NCBI GenBank assembly: GCA_964567685.1
Contig: CAZMNO010000020.1
Location: 1 to 60,742 of the forward strand
From: UBA5972 sp964567685
GTDB taxonomy: Bacteria > Pseudomonadota > Alphaproteobacteria > Rhodobacterales > Rhodobacteraceae
Reading direction: 5' to 3'
Length of the DNA: 60,742 bases
Under the pieces are notes generated by a model that was not told the DNA's origin, did no database searches, and was given only the letters and a program-made list of their open reading frames with translations. Of the stretch, positions 17,115 to 24,626 are shown piece after piece. The position numbers were made by a program, and so were the translations under genes. Positions within the stretch are counted from its first letter, which is position 1. The number at the start of each line of letters is the position of its first letter.

Positions 17115-17257
17115 CACCCGCCCCATTCACTATGCTCGGCTTTGTCGAGGAGCCATTCGATGTTGAATAGGCCGGGCGCGCCCGAATCGAACACAACCAG
17201 AAGCGCTTCGCGCCAGTAATGATGAAGTCCATTATTATGCACATAGACGAATTTCAT
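17114..17257 (-). CDS. 47-aa leader ORF of the iron operon
   Basis: A short protein beginning MKFVYVHNNGLHHYWREALL and ending HSEWGG. It has a good ribosome site (AAGGGAGT, 8 bases before the ATG) and its stop overlaps the hemP start, so it appears translated. It has three His, three Trp and no Cys. No family was recognised. It is the first gene after the iron-type promoter. It could be a small heme/iron-related protein or a leader peptide whose translation sets hemP expression. Confidence 0.7.
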   Translation of the reverse strand: MKFVYVHNNGLHHYWREALLVVFDSGAPGLFNIEWLLDKAEHSEWGG

Positions 17258-17330
17258 CAGCCTACTCCCTTTGGGGTTCTGGATGGTTGGCTTGCCCCAG
17301 ATTCGGTGGCTGGCTTCTTACATAATTAAC

Positions 17331-17355
17331 TGACTTATTAACTCAGGTATGTCAA
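17331..17355 (-). promoter_or_regulatory. iron-operon promoter with TGA-N9-TCA operator
   Basis: On the minus strand TTGACA (17355-17350) is a consensus -35. Directly after it lies CTGA-N9-TCAG (17346-17330; TGA/TCA cores at 17331-17333 and 17343-17345). TGA-N9-TCA is the iron-responsive operator recognised by Rrf2-type regulators such as RirA in alphaproteobacteria. Its placement between -35 and the expected -10, about 75 bp before the first start codon, fits iron repression. The -10 is not clear. Confidence 0.6.
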
Positions 17356-17376
17356 TCCGACAATTTTAGTCGGATT
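17354..17376. other. AATCCGAC/GTCGGATT hairpin upstream of iron operon
   Basis: A perfect 8-bp stem (17354-17361 with 17369-17376) and 7-base loop, overlapping the -35 of the iron operon. On the plus strand TTCT follows, so it could also be a weak terminator for transcription leaving the element or an extra operator half. Confidence 0.5.
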
Positions 17377-17849
17377 TTCTGAGTGCGGGCAACTGAGCAA
17401 GGTTGTGAATCTTCTCTGTCGCGGAATTTAGCGGCCTGCACTCTCACCGGACACCTATTTCGAGTAACTTCGCTTGGGACCAGACACAGCCTACCGGAGA
17501 ACAGGAACTGGTGATAGATACGGGCGAGACAGTTGAGTATACGCTGATCCTCATGAGTGAGTGGCCAACGAAGCTACCGGAGTACCTTGGTTCGTGAGGA
17601 AAAGGCACTCCGAACAGAACCGGAGCTGGCGGAGCGTTCAAGGTATGTGCCTTTTTGTGCCGCTCACGAATCGTCACAACAAAACGCCGTGAGTACAGGC
17701 CAGTGTAACCCCAATCTTAGTCACCACTAAGTCACCACCCATGTGCCAAAAGAATGTGCCATAAGGTCTAAATGCACATATATTGGCACATCACGAAAAT
17801 GTTACTACATTCCCAGAAACCAGTTAAGTATTTGGTCTTTAAGGGAAAT
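17377..17849. other. element right end, no gene
   Basis: About 470 bp between the iron-operon promoter and the tRNA gene. It holds the right-end arm-type repeats (17645-17760) and is otherwise featureless. Short open frames here run through the repeats and look non-coding. Confidence 0.55.
17645..17760. repeat. candidate integrase arm sites, right end
   Basis: This stretch contains the same 17-mer as the left end (17645-17661), two AGTCAC hexamers 11 bp apart (17719-17724, 17730-17735) and two ATGTGCC heptamers (17741-17747, 17754-17760). The order and spacing mirror the left end, which supports binding by the element's integrase. Confidence 0.6.
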
Positions 17850-17896
17850 AGTGGTGCCCGGGGGCGGATTTGAACCACCGACACGAGGATTTTCAG
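17850..17896. repeat. right attachment repeat (within intact tRNA-Phe)
   Basis: This is the second copy of the 47-bp repeat, forming the 3' part of the functional tRNA-Phe gene. The element thus restores the tRNA gene it inserted into, as is usual for tyrosine integrases that use tRNA 3' ends. Confidence 0.93.
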
Positions 17897-17926
17897 TCCA
17901 CTGCTCTACCCCTGAGCTACCCGGGC
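17852..17926 (-). tRNA. tRNA-Phe (GAA)
   Basis: A 75-base tRNA gene with encoded CCA. Acceptor stem GCCCGGG/CCCGGGC, D arm GCTC/GAGC, anticodon loop CTGAAAA giving GAA (Phe), and T arm GGTGG/CCGCC. One position of the anticodon stem (28-42) is U-U, unpaired. The 3' part is supplied by the integrated element and is identical to the displaced host copy at 98-144, so the mismatch is native. It lies about 100 bp downstream of yacG on the same strand. Confidence 0.95.
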
Positions 17927-18029
17927 ACGGGAAAGGCGCACGGCCTTGGGTCGCGCGGTTTTATGATAGCGGTTGAAGGCTGTCCAGTGGAAAGGTGAAA
18001 AAATTCAGTGCACCAGGTATGTGGCGAAA

Positions 18030-18227
18030 TCAGTGAAGCCGTGACATTGGATTTGGAATATCGTCGGCCGGTTCTTCTTCAGATGATCCCCCTGTCTCAG
18101 GCAGCACATATTGTTCGGTCAGCCACTTGCCAAGATCAACATTGGCACATCGATTTGAACAGAATGGGCGATAGTCCGGATCGGTTTTCTTTTCGCAGAT
18201 CGGGCAGGTCATGGGCGGCAGATTCAT
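18030..18227 (-). CDS. yacG: DNA gyrase inhibitor YacG, zinc-finger protein
   Basis: A 65-aa small zinc protein. The Cys4 site is CPIC ... FCSNRC followed by the diagnostic DLGKWL, and the C-terminus is acidic. Family members bind and inhibit DNA gyrase. The start is taken at the ATG at 18227, giving a normal family length; 18212 is the alternative, and neither has a good ribosome site. The frame stays open further upstream, but that part shows no recognisable protein. tRNA-Phe follows on the same strand, an arrangement seen in related genomes. Confidence 0.9.
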   Translation of the reverse strand: MNLPPMTCPICEKKTDPDYRPFCSNRCANVDLGKWLTEQYVLPETGGSSEEEPADDIPNPMSRLH

Positions 18228-18557
18228 TGGTAAATTGCGTTTTATGAGCACATTGATGCCTGAACCATGGCCAGTGAACAAGCCCATCTCGCTCGCGGTT
18301 ACAAACAGACGGTCCTCAGGTCGCATAAGTTGCACACACTGTCCGACATCATTTAAAATCTTGATGGAACTCAAAGGCTGCGAAACTAGACTAAATTTTG
18401 GCACCGCGCTAATATCCGATTAGCTTTAACCGGATCCACCTCCCCTATGATCCTGCTTCAGGGCTGGATTAAATAGGGAACCAGAGACTTAAGGGTCTCA
18501 AAGTCGAAAGTTAGCCGGCCTCCTTTTACGATCCGAAAACTGCTGAGGAGAAGACCC
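18228..18557. other. 330-bp gap upstream of yacG
   Basis: A divergent intergenic region between yacG and the 18558 gene. The minus frame of yacG stays open through it to 18404, but the translation does not look like part of YacG. It could be the remnant of a longer upstream gene; I cannot identify it. Ribosome site GAGGAGAAGA lies just before 18558. Confidence 0.35.
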
Positions 18558-19340
18558 ATGAAGCGCCGAAATCTTATTTTAACAGGCACTGCAGCAGGGG
18601 TTCTGGCAATTGGTGGGCCCTCGTCTTTGCTGGCTGACCCAAGCAACCAACTGCCGACAACTACGCCAAAGCCGAAGAAGAAAAAGATCCCACCGACTCA
18701 TGTTCCTGAAGTGTCAAAGATCATGCGGGGATGTGAAGGCAAGCTGGCGAGATTATGCAAAACGTTATTGAAAGACATGAACGTCGTTCTGGCTGAATAT
18801 AACCATATGATTGCTGAAGTCAGGCGCAGATTGAAAGCCGGAGGTCTGGGCAAGACCGAAAAGGCCAATCTGAAGGGAATGCTGAATTATTTGCTGAAGA
18901 AACATAATGAACTGCACATAATTGCCACCGGCAATTCTGCACCTGGGATCAGGGATTCCAGGGCCGGTGATTCCTTTTGCGAGACAGCGGCCAAATACGC
19001 AAGAATAGTGGCGAAAACCGCGAAGGACTATGAAAAGCGGGGACGCTCAAACCGCGACAAGGTTGCTGACATAAAGACCGCACGTAAGAACATTCGGCGT
19101 GCAACGGCGGCCATTGAAAAGGCCTTTGAAACCTTTATCAAGAAGACCCGATCACATATCCCGACGCTTGCGAAAACCCGCAAAGCCAAAGGAACAAATG
19201 GCATTTATACCAAGCGGCGCGAACAGAAGATCAAGGCCGCCTGGACCCGGCTGATGAACGGCAGCGGTCTGGTTTTCAAAGCGAACGAGAAAGAGCGCAG
19301 GCTCCAGACGCTTTCATTCAAGTTCTACGGGAAAGCGTGA
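18558..19340 (+). CDS. lysine-rich exported helical protein, unknown
   Basis: A 260-aa protein with signal peptide MKRRNLILTGTAAGVLAIGG ending near SSLLA-DP; the twin Arg makes Tat export possible. After a Pro/Lys linker (TTTPKPKKKKIPPTH) the protein is almost entirely helical, very basic (Lys/Arg repeated throughout) and has three Cys. It is likely a four-helix or coiled-coil bundle. No family was recognised. A GAGGAGAAGA ribosome site precedes the ATG. A strongly basic periplasmic protein could bind nucleic acid, LPS or peptidoglycan; there is no direct evidence for any of these. Confidence 0.75.
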   Translation: MKRRNLILTGTAAGVLAIGGPSSLLADPSNQLPTTTPKPKKKKIPPTHVPEVSKIMRGCEGKLARLCKTLLKDMNVVLAEYNHMIAEVRRRLKAGGLGKTEKANLKGMLNYLLKKHNELHIIATGNSAPGIRDSRAGDSFCETAAKYARIVAKTAKDYEKRGRSNRDKVADIKTARKNIRRATAAIEKAFETFIKKTRSHIPTLAKTRKAKGTNGIYTKRREQKIKAAWTRLMNGSGLVFKANEKERRLQTLSFKFYGKA

Positions 19341-19407
19341 GCCTTTGATGACTGAGTGAAATGGCGTGATCCTGTTGAACGCAGAACCACCTGTCTAAAC
19401 TCGGTTT

Positions 19408-19896
19408 TCAGATCTGGGCCAGAAGTGTTTCACCGGCGGTCAGGTCGCAGACACCTGCCTGGGTTTCAAAGTTCAGCACCTTGATCCTGCCATCCTCCAC
19501 ATGTGCCGAGAAACGCTTGCATCGGTTAATGAAGCCCAGGGCTGGTGCGCTGAACTCCAGGCCGGCGGCGCGAGTGAAAGTGGAATCGCCGTCGGCGAGC
19601 ATTTTAATGCCGGCGATACTTGCGCCTGTGGCCTCGTCCCAGGCCTTCATCACAAAAGGGTCGTTCACTGAAAGGCAGACGATGTGATCGACGCCTTTGG
19701 TACGAAACGCCTCGGAACTGCGGATGAAGCTTGGCAGATGGGTGGCGCTGCATGTGCGGGTGAAGGCCCCGGGAAGGCCAAAGATAACAAGGCTTTGGCC
19801 TGCACTGAGCGAGGAAAGTGAAACCGTTTCAGGCCCGGTTTCCCCAATAAAACCAAGTGTGGCATCTGGCAGTTTGTCACCGACGGAAATTGTCAT
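19408..19896 (-). CDS. peroxiredoxin, Prx5 type
   Basis: A 162-aa thiol peroxidase reducing H2O2 and organic hydroperoxides in the cytoplasm. The active site is PGAFTRTCSATHLPSF with peroxidatic Cys49, and the Prx5 hallmark of an early Thr/Cys pair is present. A second Cys near the C-terminus (Cys150) is a possible resolving residue, and there is another at about 127 (INRCKRFS). Length fits bacterial Prx5/AhpE-like proteins that use glutathione/glutaredoxin. It is divergent from the ferredoxin reductase gene, whose product might feed electrons, though nothing in sequence links them. Confidence 0.92.
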   Translation of the reverse strand: MTISVGDKLPDATLGFIGETGPETVSLSSLSAGQSLVIFGLPGAFTRTCSATHLPSFIRSSEAFRTKGVDHIVCLSVNDPFVMKAWDEATGASIAGIKMLADGDSTFTRAAGLEFSAPALGFINRCKRFSAHVEDGRIKVLNFETQAGVCDLTAGETLLAQI

Positions 19897-19979
19897 TTCA
19901 AGCTCTCAAATCCATTGTTCATTGCACCCCGGACCTTATAGGGTCTGTGGCGAATGTGAACCGAAAACAAAGGGGAATC

Positions 19980-21182
19980 ATGTCGCATATCGTTGTGGCC
20001 GGCGCCGGGCAGGCGGGGGCGTCTTTGGTGGCAAAGCTGCGCAATCTGGGCTTTGACGGGGAGGTCACGCTGATCGGGGAGGAACCGGTTCTGCCCTATC
20101 AAAGACCCCCGTTATCAAAGGGTTACCTGTTGGGAGAGATGGCGTTGGAACGGCTCTATCTTCGGCCTGAGAGTTTTTATGCCGACAACAATATTGCCCT
20201 GAAGCTCGGCCAGACCGTGACTGCAATTGATGCCGATGCCCGGACCGTGACATTGGGGGATGAAGTGATTGCCTATGACCAGCTTGCCCTGACAACCGGA
20301 TCGCGGCCAAACCTGTTGCCAAAATCGATTGGTGGTGGGCTTGCTGGGGTTTATGCGGTGCGCACTCTGGCGGATGTGGATGCGATGGCTTCTGAGTTTC
20401 AGGACGGTAGAAAGGTGCTGATCGTTGGGGGCGGGTATATCGGGCTTGAAGCGGCGGCTGTTGCGGCCAAGCGAGGGTTGAAGGTGACGCTTGTCGAGAT
20501 GGCGGATCGGATTCTCCAAAGGGTTGCCGCGCCGGAAACGTCGAATTATTTCAGAGAGTTACATCGGGATCACGGGGTTGATATTCGTGAGACGGTGGGG
20601 TTGAAAACCCTGATTGGCGAGGATCGGGTTAGTGGGGCCAGGCTGACCGACGGCTCGGAACTCGACCTTGATTTTGTCATTGTCGGGGTCGGTATTTCCC
20701 CCAATACAGCGCTTGCCGAAGCGGCAGGTGTGGGGCTGGAAAACGGCATTCGGACTGATGCGTTCGGGCAGACGGATATGCCGGGGGTCTGGGCTGCAGG
20801 GGATTGTGCGTCCTTTCCCTATCGTGGCCAGCGTATCCGGCTGGAGTCGGTTCCCAATGCGATTGATCAGGCCGAGATTGTGGCGGAAAATATGCTGGGC
20901 GCGGACAAGGAGTATGTCGCCAGGCCCTGGTTCTGGTCTGATCAGTATGATGTCAAATTGCAGATCGCCGGTTTGAACAGAGGTTACGACACGATCATAA
21001 CCCGGAAGAATGAAGAAAGCGTTAGCTTCTGGTATTATCGTGGTGACGAGCTTTTGGCGGTTGATGCGATGAATGATCCGCGCGCCTATATGATCGGCAA
21101 GCGGCTGATAGAGGCGGGGCGGTCGCCGGATCAGGCGATGGTTGCAGACCCGGATAGTGATTTGAAATCATTGCTGAAATAG
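19980..21182 (+). CDS. FAD/NAD(P)-dependent ferredoxin reductase
   Basis: A 400-aa flavoprotein of the putidaredoxin/rhodocoxin reductase type, transferring electrons from NAD(P)H to a 2Fe-2S ferredoxin. The N-terminal FAD Rossmann motif is VVAGAGQAGASL, then YQRPPLSKGYL. The central NAD motif is VLIVGGGYIGLEAAAVA, and the FAD-binding block reads GVWAAGDCASFP. The ATG at 19980 follows AAGGGGAATC. The length is normal. No ferredoxin or P450 gene is adjacent, so its partner is elsewhere. It is 3 bp from rsmD, suggesting co-transcription. Confidence 0.93.
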   Translation: MSHIVVAGAGQAGASLVAKLRNLGFDGEVTLIGEEPVLPYQRPPLSKGYLLGEMALERLYLRPESFYADNNIALKLGQTVTAIDADARTVTLGDEVIAYDQLALTTGSRPNLLPKSIGGGLAGVYAVRTLADVDAMASEFQDGRKVLIVGGGYIGLEAAAVAAKRGLKVTLVEMADRILQRVAAPETSNYFRELHRDHGVDIRETVGLKTLIGEDRVSGARLTDGSELDLDFVIVGVGISPNTALAEAAGVGLENGIRTDAFGQTDMPGVWAAGDCASFPYRGQRIRLESVPNAIDQAEIVAENMLGADKEYVARPWFWSDQYDVKLQIAGLNRGYDTIITRKNEESVSFWYYRGDELLAVDAMNDPRAYMIGKRLIEAGRSPDQAMVADPDSDLKSLLK

Positions 21183-21185
21183 CTC

Positions 21186-21746
21186 ATGCGGATCATTGGA
21201 GGCACATATCGGGGCACCCTGCTGGCATCGGTTGGCAAAGGTGATGCAGAAGCGCATCTCAGGCCGACTTCGGATCGGGTGCGGGAGAGCATTTTCAACC
21301 TGTTGCTGAATGGCGGTTATGGGGATCCGGTTGAGGGTGCCAGAGTGCTTGATCTTTTTGCGGGCACCGGTGCCTTGGGGCTGGAAGCGCTGAGCCGGGG
21401 GGCGGCACGGGTGCTGTTTGTCGATGACGGGAAGACGGCGCTGGGACTGATCCGGCAAAACGTAGCTCGTTGCTATGCTGTTGAAAAATCAGAGATAATT
21501 CGGCGGAATGCGACTCGGCTGGGGCCGGTATCCGGTGCGCCTTGCGATCTGATCTTTCTTGATCCGCCCTATGGCAAGGGGATGGGAGAGCGGGCCTTAG
21601 CCTCGGCAAAAACGGGGGGCTGGCTGGCAGAAGGGGCGCTGGTTGTTTGGGAAGAAGCCAGTGATCAGGCAGCGCCCGACGGGTTTGAAATGCTCGATGC
21701 ACGGCGCTACGGCGGCACCTGGGTGCATGTGTTAAGGTTTTGCTGA
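21186..21746 (+). CDS. rsmD: 16S rRNA (guanine966-N2)-methyltransferase RsmD
   Basis: A 186-aa SAM-dependent methyltransferase that modifies G966 of 16S rRNA during 30S assembly. Evidence is the N-terminal MRIIGGTYRG, LRPTSDRVRESIFNLL, SAM-binding motif VLDLFAGTGALGLEALSRGA, and catalytic FLDPPYGKG (the DPPY motif of N2/N6 amino-methylases). It is full length and begins 3 bp after the ferredoxin reductase stop. Confidence 0.96.
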   Translation: MRIIGGTYRGTLLASVGKGDAEAHLRPTSDRVRESIFNLLLNGGYGDPVEGARVLDLFAGTGALGLEALSRGAARVLFVDDGKTALGLIRQNVARCYAVEKSEIIRRNATRLGPVSGAPCDLIFLDPPYGKGMGERALASAKTGGWLAEGALVVWEEASDQAAPDGFEMLDARRYGGTWVHVLRFC

Positions 21747-22012
21747 GGGCGGGTTCTGGCATGTACACAACCTGTACAGAACCTGTATGACTCCCGTACA
21801 TACGATTGGTGCATTGGGTTTGTTAAGAATTATCCTCGCGAAGATCACCGGAATAGCAAGGCGGTGCCGCCAGGCGGTTTGCTTGAGGGAGGTTGCGCAA
21901 ATACGCGCATTGTTGGTGAGTTTTGAAATTCAGGGCCGGGTGCGCTCTTGTTCAGATTTTCTTAATATGTGATTGTCATCCCTAACGAGCAGATCACAAA
22001 AACAGACGGACC
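21747..22012. promoter_or_regulatory. recQ upstream region with 11-bp phased GTAC repeats
   Basis: A 266-bp gap. Four copies of an 11-bp unit, TGTACACAACC / TGTACAGAACC / TGTATGACTCC / CGTACATACGA, start at 21762, 21773, 21784 and 21795 with exact 11-bp spacing (one helical turn). They lie about 210 bp before recQ. This looks like a cooperative regulator site; the regulator is unknown. The remainder is featureless. Confidence 0.5.
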
Positions 22013-24061
22013 ATGCCCCAGCATTCCGAGCTTTTGAAATCGGTGTTTGGATTTGACCATTTCCGCCCCGGACAGGAGGAAATTGTCGAGGCGGTTGCAG
22101 CCGGGAAAAACGCGCTGGCGATCATGCCGACGGGGGGTGGCAAGTCACTATGCTTTCAGCTGCCGGCGATTGCGCAGGAGGGGCTGACGGTTGTCATTTC
22201 ACCCCTCATTGCCCTGATGCGCGATCAGGTGCGCAGCCTTTGTGCGGCGGGCGTGGCGGCAGGATCGCTTAGCAGTGGCAATAGCGAGGAAGAGAGCGAA
22301 GAGGTGTTTCAGGCGCTTGAAACCGGGCTACTGAAGCTGCTTTATATCGCGCCTGAGCGACTGGCCAATCCCGGCACTTTGATGCTGCTGAGAAAGGTCA
22401 ACACAAAACTGATCGCTGTCGATGAGGCGCATTGTGTCAGCCAGTGGGGCCATGATTTCCGCCCCGATTACCTGCGTATCGGGGATTTGCGAAAAGCGCT
22501 GAATGTGCCGCTGGCGGCTTTTACCGCCACGGCGGACAAGGAAACCCGTGATGAGATCGTCATGCGGCTGTTTGGTGGGCAGGTGCCGGAGATTTTTCTG
22601 CGTGGGTTTGACCGGCCCAACATCACGCTGGGATTTCAGCCCAAAGACAAACCGCGCCAGCAATTGCTCGATTTCGCCGCAGCGCGCAAGGGTCAGCCGG
22701 GGATCATCTATTGCGGGACGCGGGCCAAGACGGAAACGATTGCGCTGGCGTTGAAGGCCGAGGGGCACAAGGCTGTTTTCTATCATGCCGGGATGGACCG
22801 TGAGGAAAGGCGGATCGTTGAAAACCGGTTTTCACGTGAGGACGGGTTGATTGTGGTTGCCACGATTGCTTTTGGCATGGGGGTCGACAAGCCGGATATC
22901 CGCTGGGTGGCGCATGCGGATCTGCCAAAATCAATCGAGTCCTATTATCAGGAAATCGGCCGCGCCGGGCGCGACGGTGCACCTGCCGATACGCTGACGC
23001 TTTATGGGGCCGAGGATGTGCGTCTGAGAAGGGCGCAGATCGACGAGGGGCTGGCCCCGCCTGCGCGCAAGGAGGCGGATCATGCACGGCTCAACGCGCT
23101 GTTGGGTCTGGCCGAGGCTCGGCGCTGTCGCCGCCGGGTGTTGTTGCGGTATTTTGGGGAAGAGATCGGGAACTGTGGCAATTGCGATTTATGTGCCGCT
23201 CCGCCTGAGGTTTTTGATGGGACCGAGGCGGTCAGAATGGCGCTGTCTGCAATTTTGAGAACCGGGGAGTATTTCGGGGCCGGGCATCTGATTGATGTGT
23301 TGCGGGGGGTGTCGACCGATAAGGTGCGCCAGCGCGGGCATGATACGTTGCCGACTTTTGGCGTTGGGGCAGAGCTTGGCAAAGGGGAATGGCAGGCGGT
23401 GTTTCGCCAGATGATGGGCTATGATCTGATAAGGCCCGATGCAGCGCGGCATGGGGCGCTGCGCATGACCGAAGCGGCGCGACCGATTCTGCGCGGAGAA
23501 GCGTCTATTGAGTTAAGGCGCGATACCATTCAGGCGCAAAAAGGCAAGGCGGCGAAGCCAAAGGTGCGGGCCTTGGTGGCGGAGGAAGATGAGCCCTTGC
23601 TGGCGGCTCTGAAATCCAAGCGCCGGGAGCTGGCGGAGGCGGCGCGGGCCCCGGCCTATGTGGTGTTTCCTGACCGGACGCTGATCGAGATGGCGAGTGA
23701 AAAGCCCGGCACGCTTGATGAATTTGCACGGCTGAACGGGGTTGGGGCGAAGAAACTGGAGAAGTTCGGGCAGGTGTTTCTGGCGGTGATCAACGGAACT
23801 GAGGGCGCGGCCCCGCATCCGGCGCGGATGAAGCTGTCGGGGCAGGAAAGCGGTGCGGTGTTTGATCTGCTGCAGGCGGCGCAGCTGGATCTGGCGCGCG
23901 GTGAAGACGGCACCGGCAAGCCGATGAGCTGTTCAAGCGCTGCGCTGGCGCGGCTGGCGGAAACAAGGCCAAGGGATATCGGCGCAGTTAACAGGATTTT
24001 AGGCCACAGTAAGGCAGAAAGATTCGGCGAACGCTTCCTGGAGATTTTGCACGAAAGCTGA
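22013..24061 (+). CDS. recQ: ATP-dependent DNA helicase RecQ
   Basis: A 682-aa 3'-5' superfamily 2 helicase for recombination and repair. Walker A is MPTGGGKSLCFQLP (39-50), the DEAH box is VDEAHCVSQWGHDFRPDY, and helicase C-terminal motif QEIGRAGRDG is present. The RQC zinc Cys lie in RRCRRRVLLRYFGEEIGN/CGNCDLC, followed by a winged helix. One HRDC domain (EMASEKPGTLDEFARLNGVG) is followed by about 90 residues that look like a second, weaker HRDC-like helical unit. That makes it longer than the roughly 610-aa E. coli enzyme, as in other alphaproteobacteria. Confidence 0.97.
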   Translation: MPQHSELLKSVFGFDHFRPGQEEIVEAVAAGKNALAIMPTGGGKSLCFQLPAIAQEGLTVVISPLIALMRDQVRSLCAAGVAAGSLSSGNSEEESEEVFQALETGLLKLLYIAPERLANPGTLMLLRKVNTKLIAVDEAHCVSQWGHDFRPDYLRIGDLRKALNVPLAAFTATADKETRDEIVMRLFGGQVPEIFLRGFDRPNITLGFQPKDKPRQQLLDFAAARKGQPGIIYCGTRAKTETIALALKAEGHKAVFYHAGMDREERRIVENRFSREDGLIVVATIAFGMGVDKPDIRWVAHADLPKSIESYYQEIGRAGRDGAPADTLTLYGAEDVRLRRAQIDEGLAPPARKEADHARLNALLGLAEARRCRRRVLLRYFGEEIGNCGNCDLCAAPPEVFDGTEAVRMALSAILRTGEYFGAGHLIDVLRGVSTDKVRQRGHDTLPTFGVGAELGKGEWQAVFRQMMGYDLIRPDAARHGALRMTEAARPILRGEASIELRRDTIQAQKGKAAKPKVRALVAEEDEPLLAALKSKRRELAEAARAPAYVVFPDRTLIEMASEKPGTLDEFARLNGVGAKKLEKFGQVFLAVINGTEGAAPHPARMKLSGQESGAVFDLLQAAQLDLARGEDGTGKPMSCSSAALARLAETRPRDIGAVNRILGHSKAERFGERFLEILHES

Positions 24062-24113
24062 TTTTGGTGTAAAAGGCGTATCGGGGGCGCCATTTGGCCG
24101 AAGAGGGCGCAGA

Positions 24114-24605
24114 ATGTTTAGAGGTGTATTCCCCCTGATTGCCGGGCTGACACTCGCCGGTGGTCTTTCCCAATTCCCTGAATTTGCACAACAATACACC
24201 CAGCGGGTGGCGGGTGCGTATTTTGAGATACGCGATGTTGCGGATGGGTTCCGGGCCGATGCGGCGGCGAGTGGCAAATCGACGGGGCAGGCGATTGCCG
24301 ACCTACAGAGCAACGATGACCAGTTCCTGCGGGACCGTGGTGGCTCCATGGAGATGGTGCTGGAGCGTGAAGCGTTTCTGGCCGGGCATTATCAGGCGCT
24401 GACATCGGGCAACGGTTACGACCAGCTGGTCGTGTTTGCCAGCGAGCGCGATAATGAGATCGCCCTGGACGCTTTGGGGATTTACAAACCCGCAATGCCG
24501 GTCACATTTACCGGGGGCGCGCATGCAGCCCTTGGGTTTCTGATCGGATTTGTGCTTTTGCGCTTGCCATTCCGGCTCCGGCGGCGAAAGACCCGGACTG
24601 CGTAA
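24114..24605 (+). CDS. DUF2937 membrane protein
   Basis: A 163-aa protein with an N-terminal hydrophobic helix (GVFPLIAGLTLAGGLSQ), FPEFAQQYTQRVAGAY directly after it, a central hydrophilic region that is probably periplasmic, and a C-terminal transmembrane helix (GGAHAALGFLIGFVLLRLPF) ending in a basic tail. The FPEF-QQY motif is characteristic of DUF2937. Function is unknown. It is 52 bp after recQ and 21 bp before yaaA. Confidence 0.88.
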   Translation: MFRGVFPLIAGLTLAGGLSQFPEFAQQYTQRVAGAYFEIRDVADGFRADAAASGKSTGQAIADLQSNDDQFLRDRGGSMEMVLEREAFLAGHYQALTSGNGYDQLVVFASERDNEIALDALGIYKPAMPVTFTGGAHAALGFLIGFVLLRLPFRLRRRKTRTA

Positions 24606-24626
24606 TGTCATTTTGGGGGGTGATGA

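Larger units (their letters stand above)
98..17896. mobile_element. tRNA-Phe-integrated element (17.75 kb) carrying an iron operon
   Basis: The ends are defined by a perfect 47-bp direct repeat (98-144 and 17850-17896) corresponding to the tRNA-Phe gene from the anticodon loop to just past CCA. A tyrosine integrase gene lies 160 bp inside the left repeat. Both ends also share shorter repeats that look like integrase arm sites. Contents from left to right are integrase, small coupled genes, a primase/DUF927 protein, a serine recombinase, a small regulatory and envelope group, then a minus-strand iron-acquisition operon. No capsid, portal, tail or conjugation genes were recognised, so it is a genomic island or satellite-like element, neither a complete phage nor an ICE. 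The excised circle would be 17,752 bp. Confidence 0.88.

Noticed and set aside
98..17896. Complete prophage or ICE
   Set aside because: No capsid, portal, tail, lysis, relaxase or type IV secretion genes were recognised.
17743..17976. Plus-strand open frame across tRNA-Phe
   Set aside because: A reading frame through a tRNA gene (GGGFEPPTRGF-type translation) is a well-known artefact.
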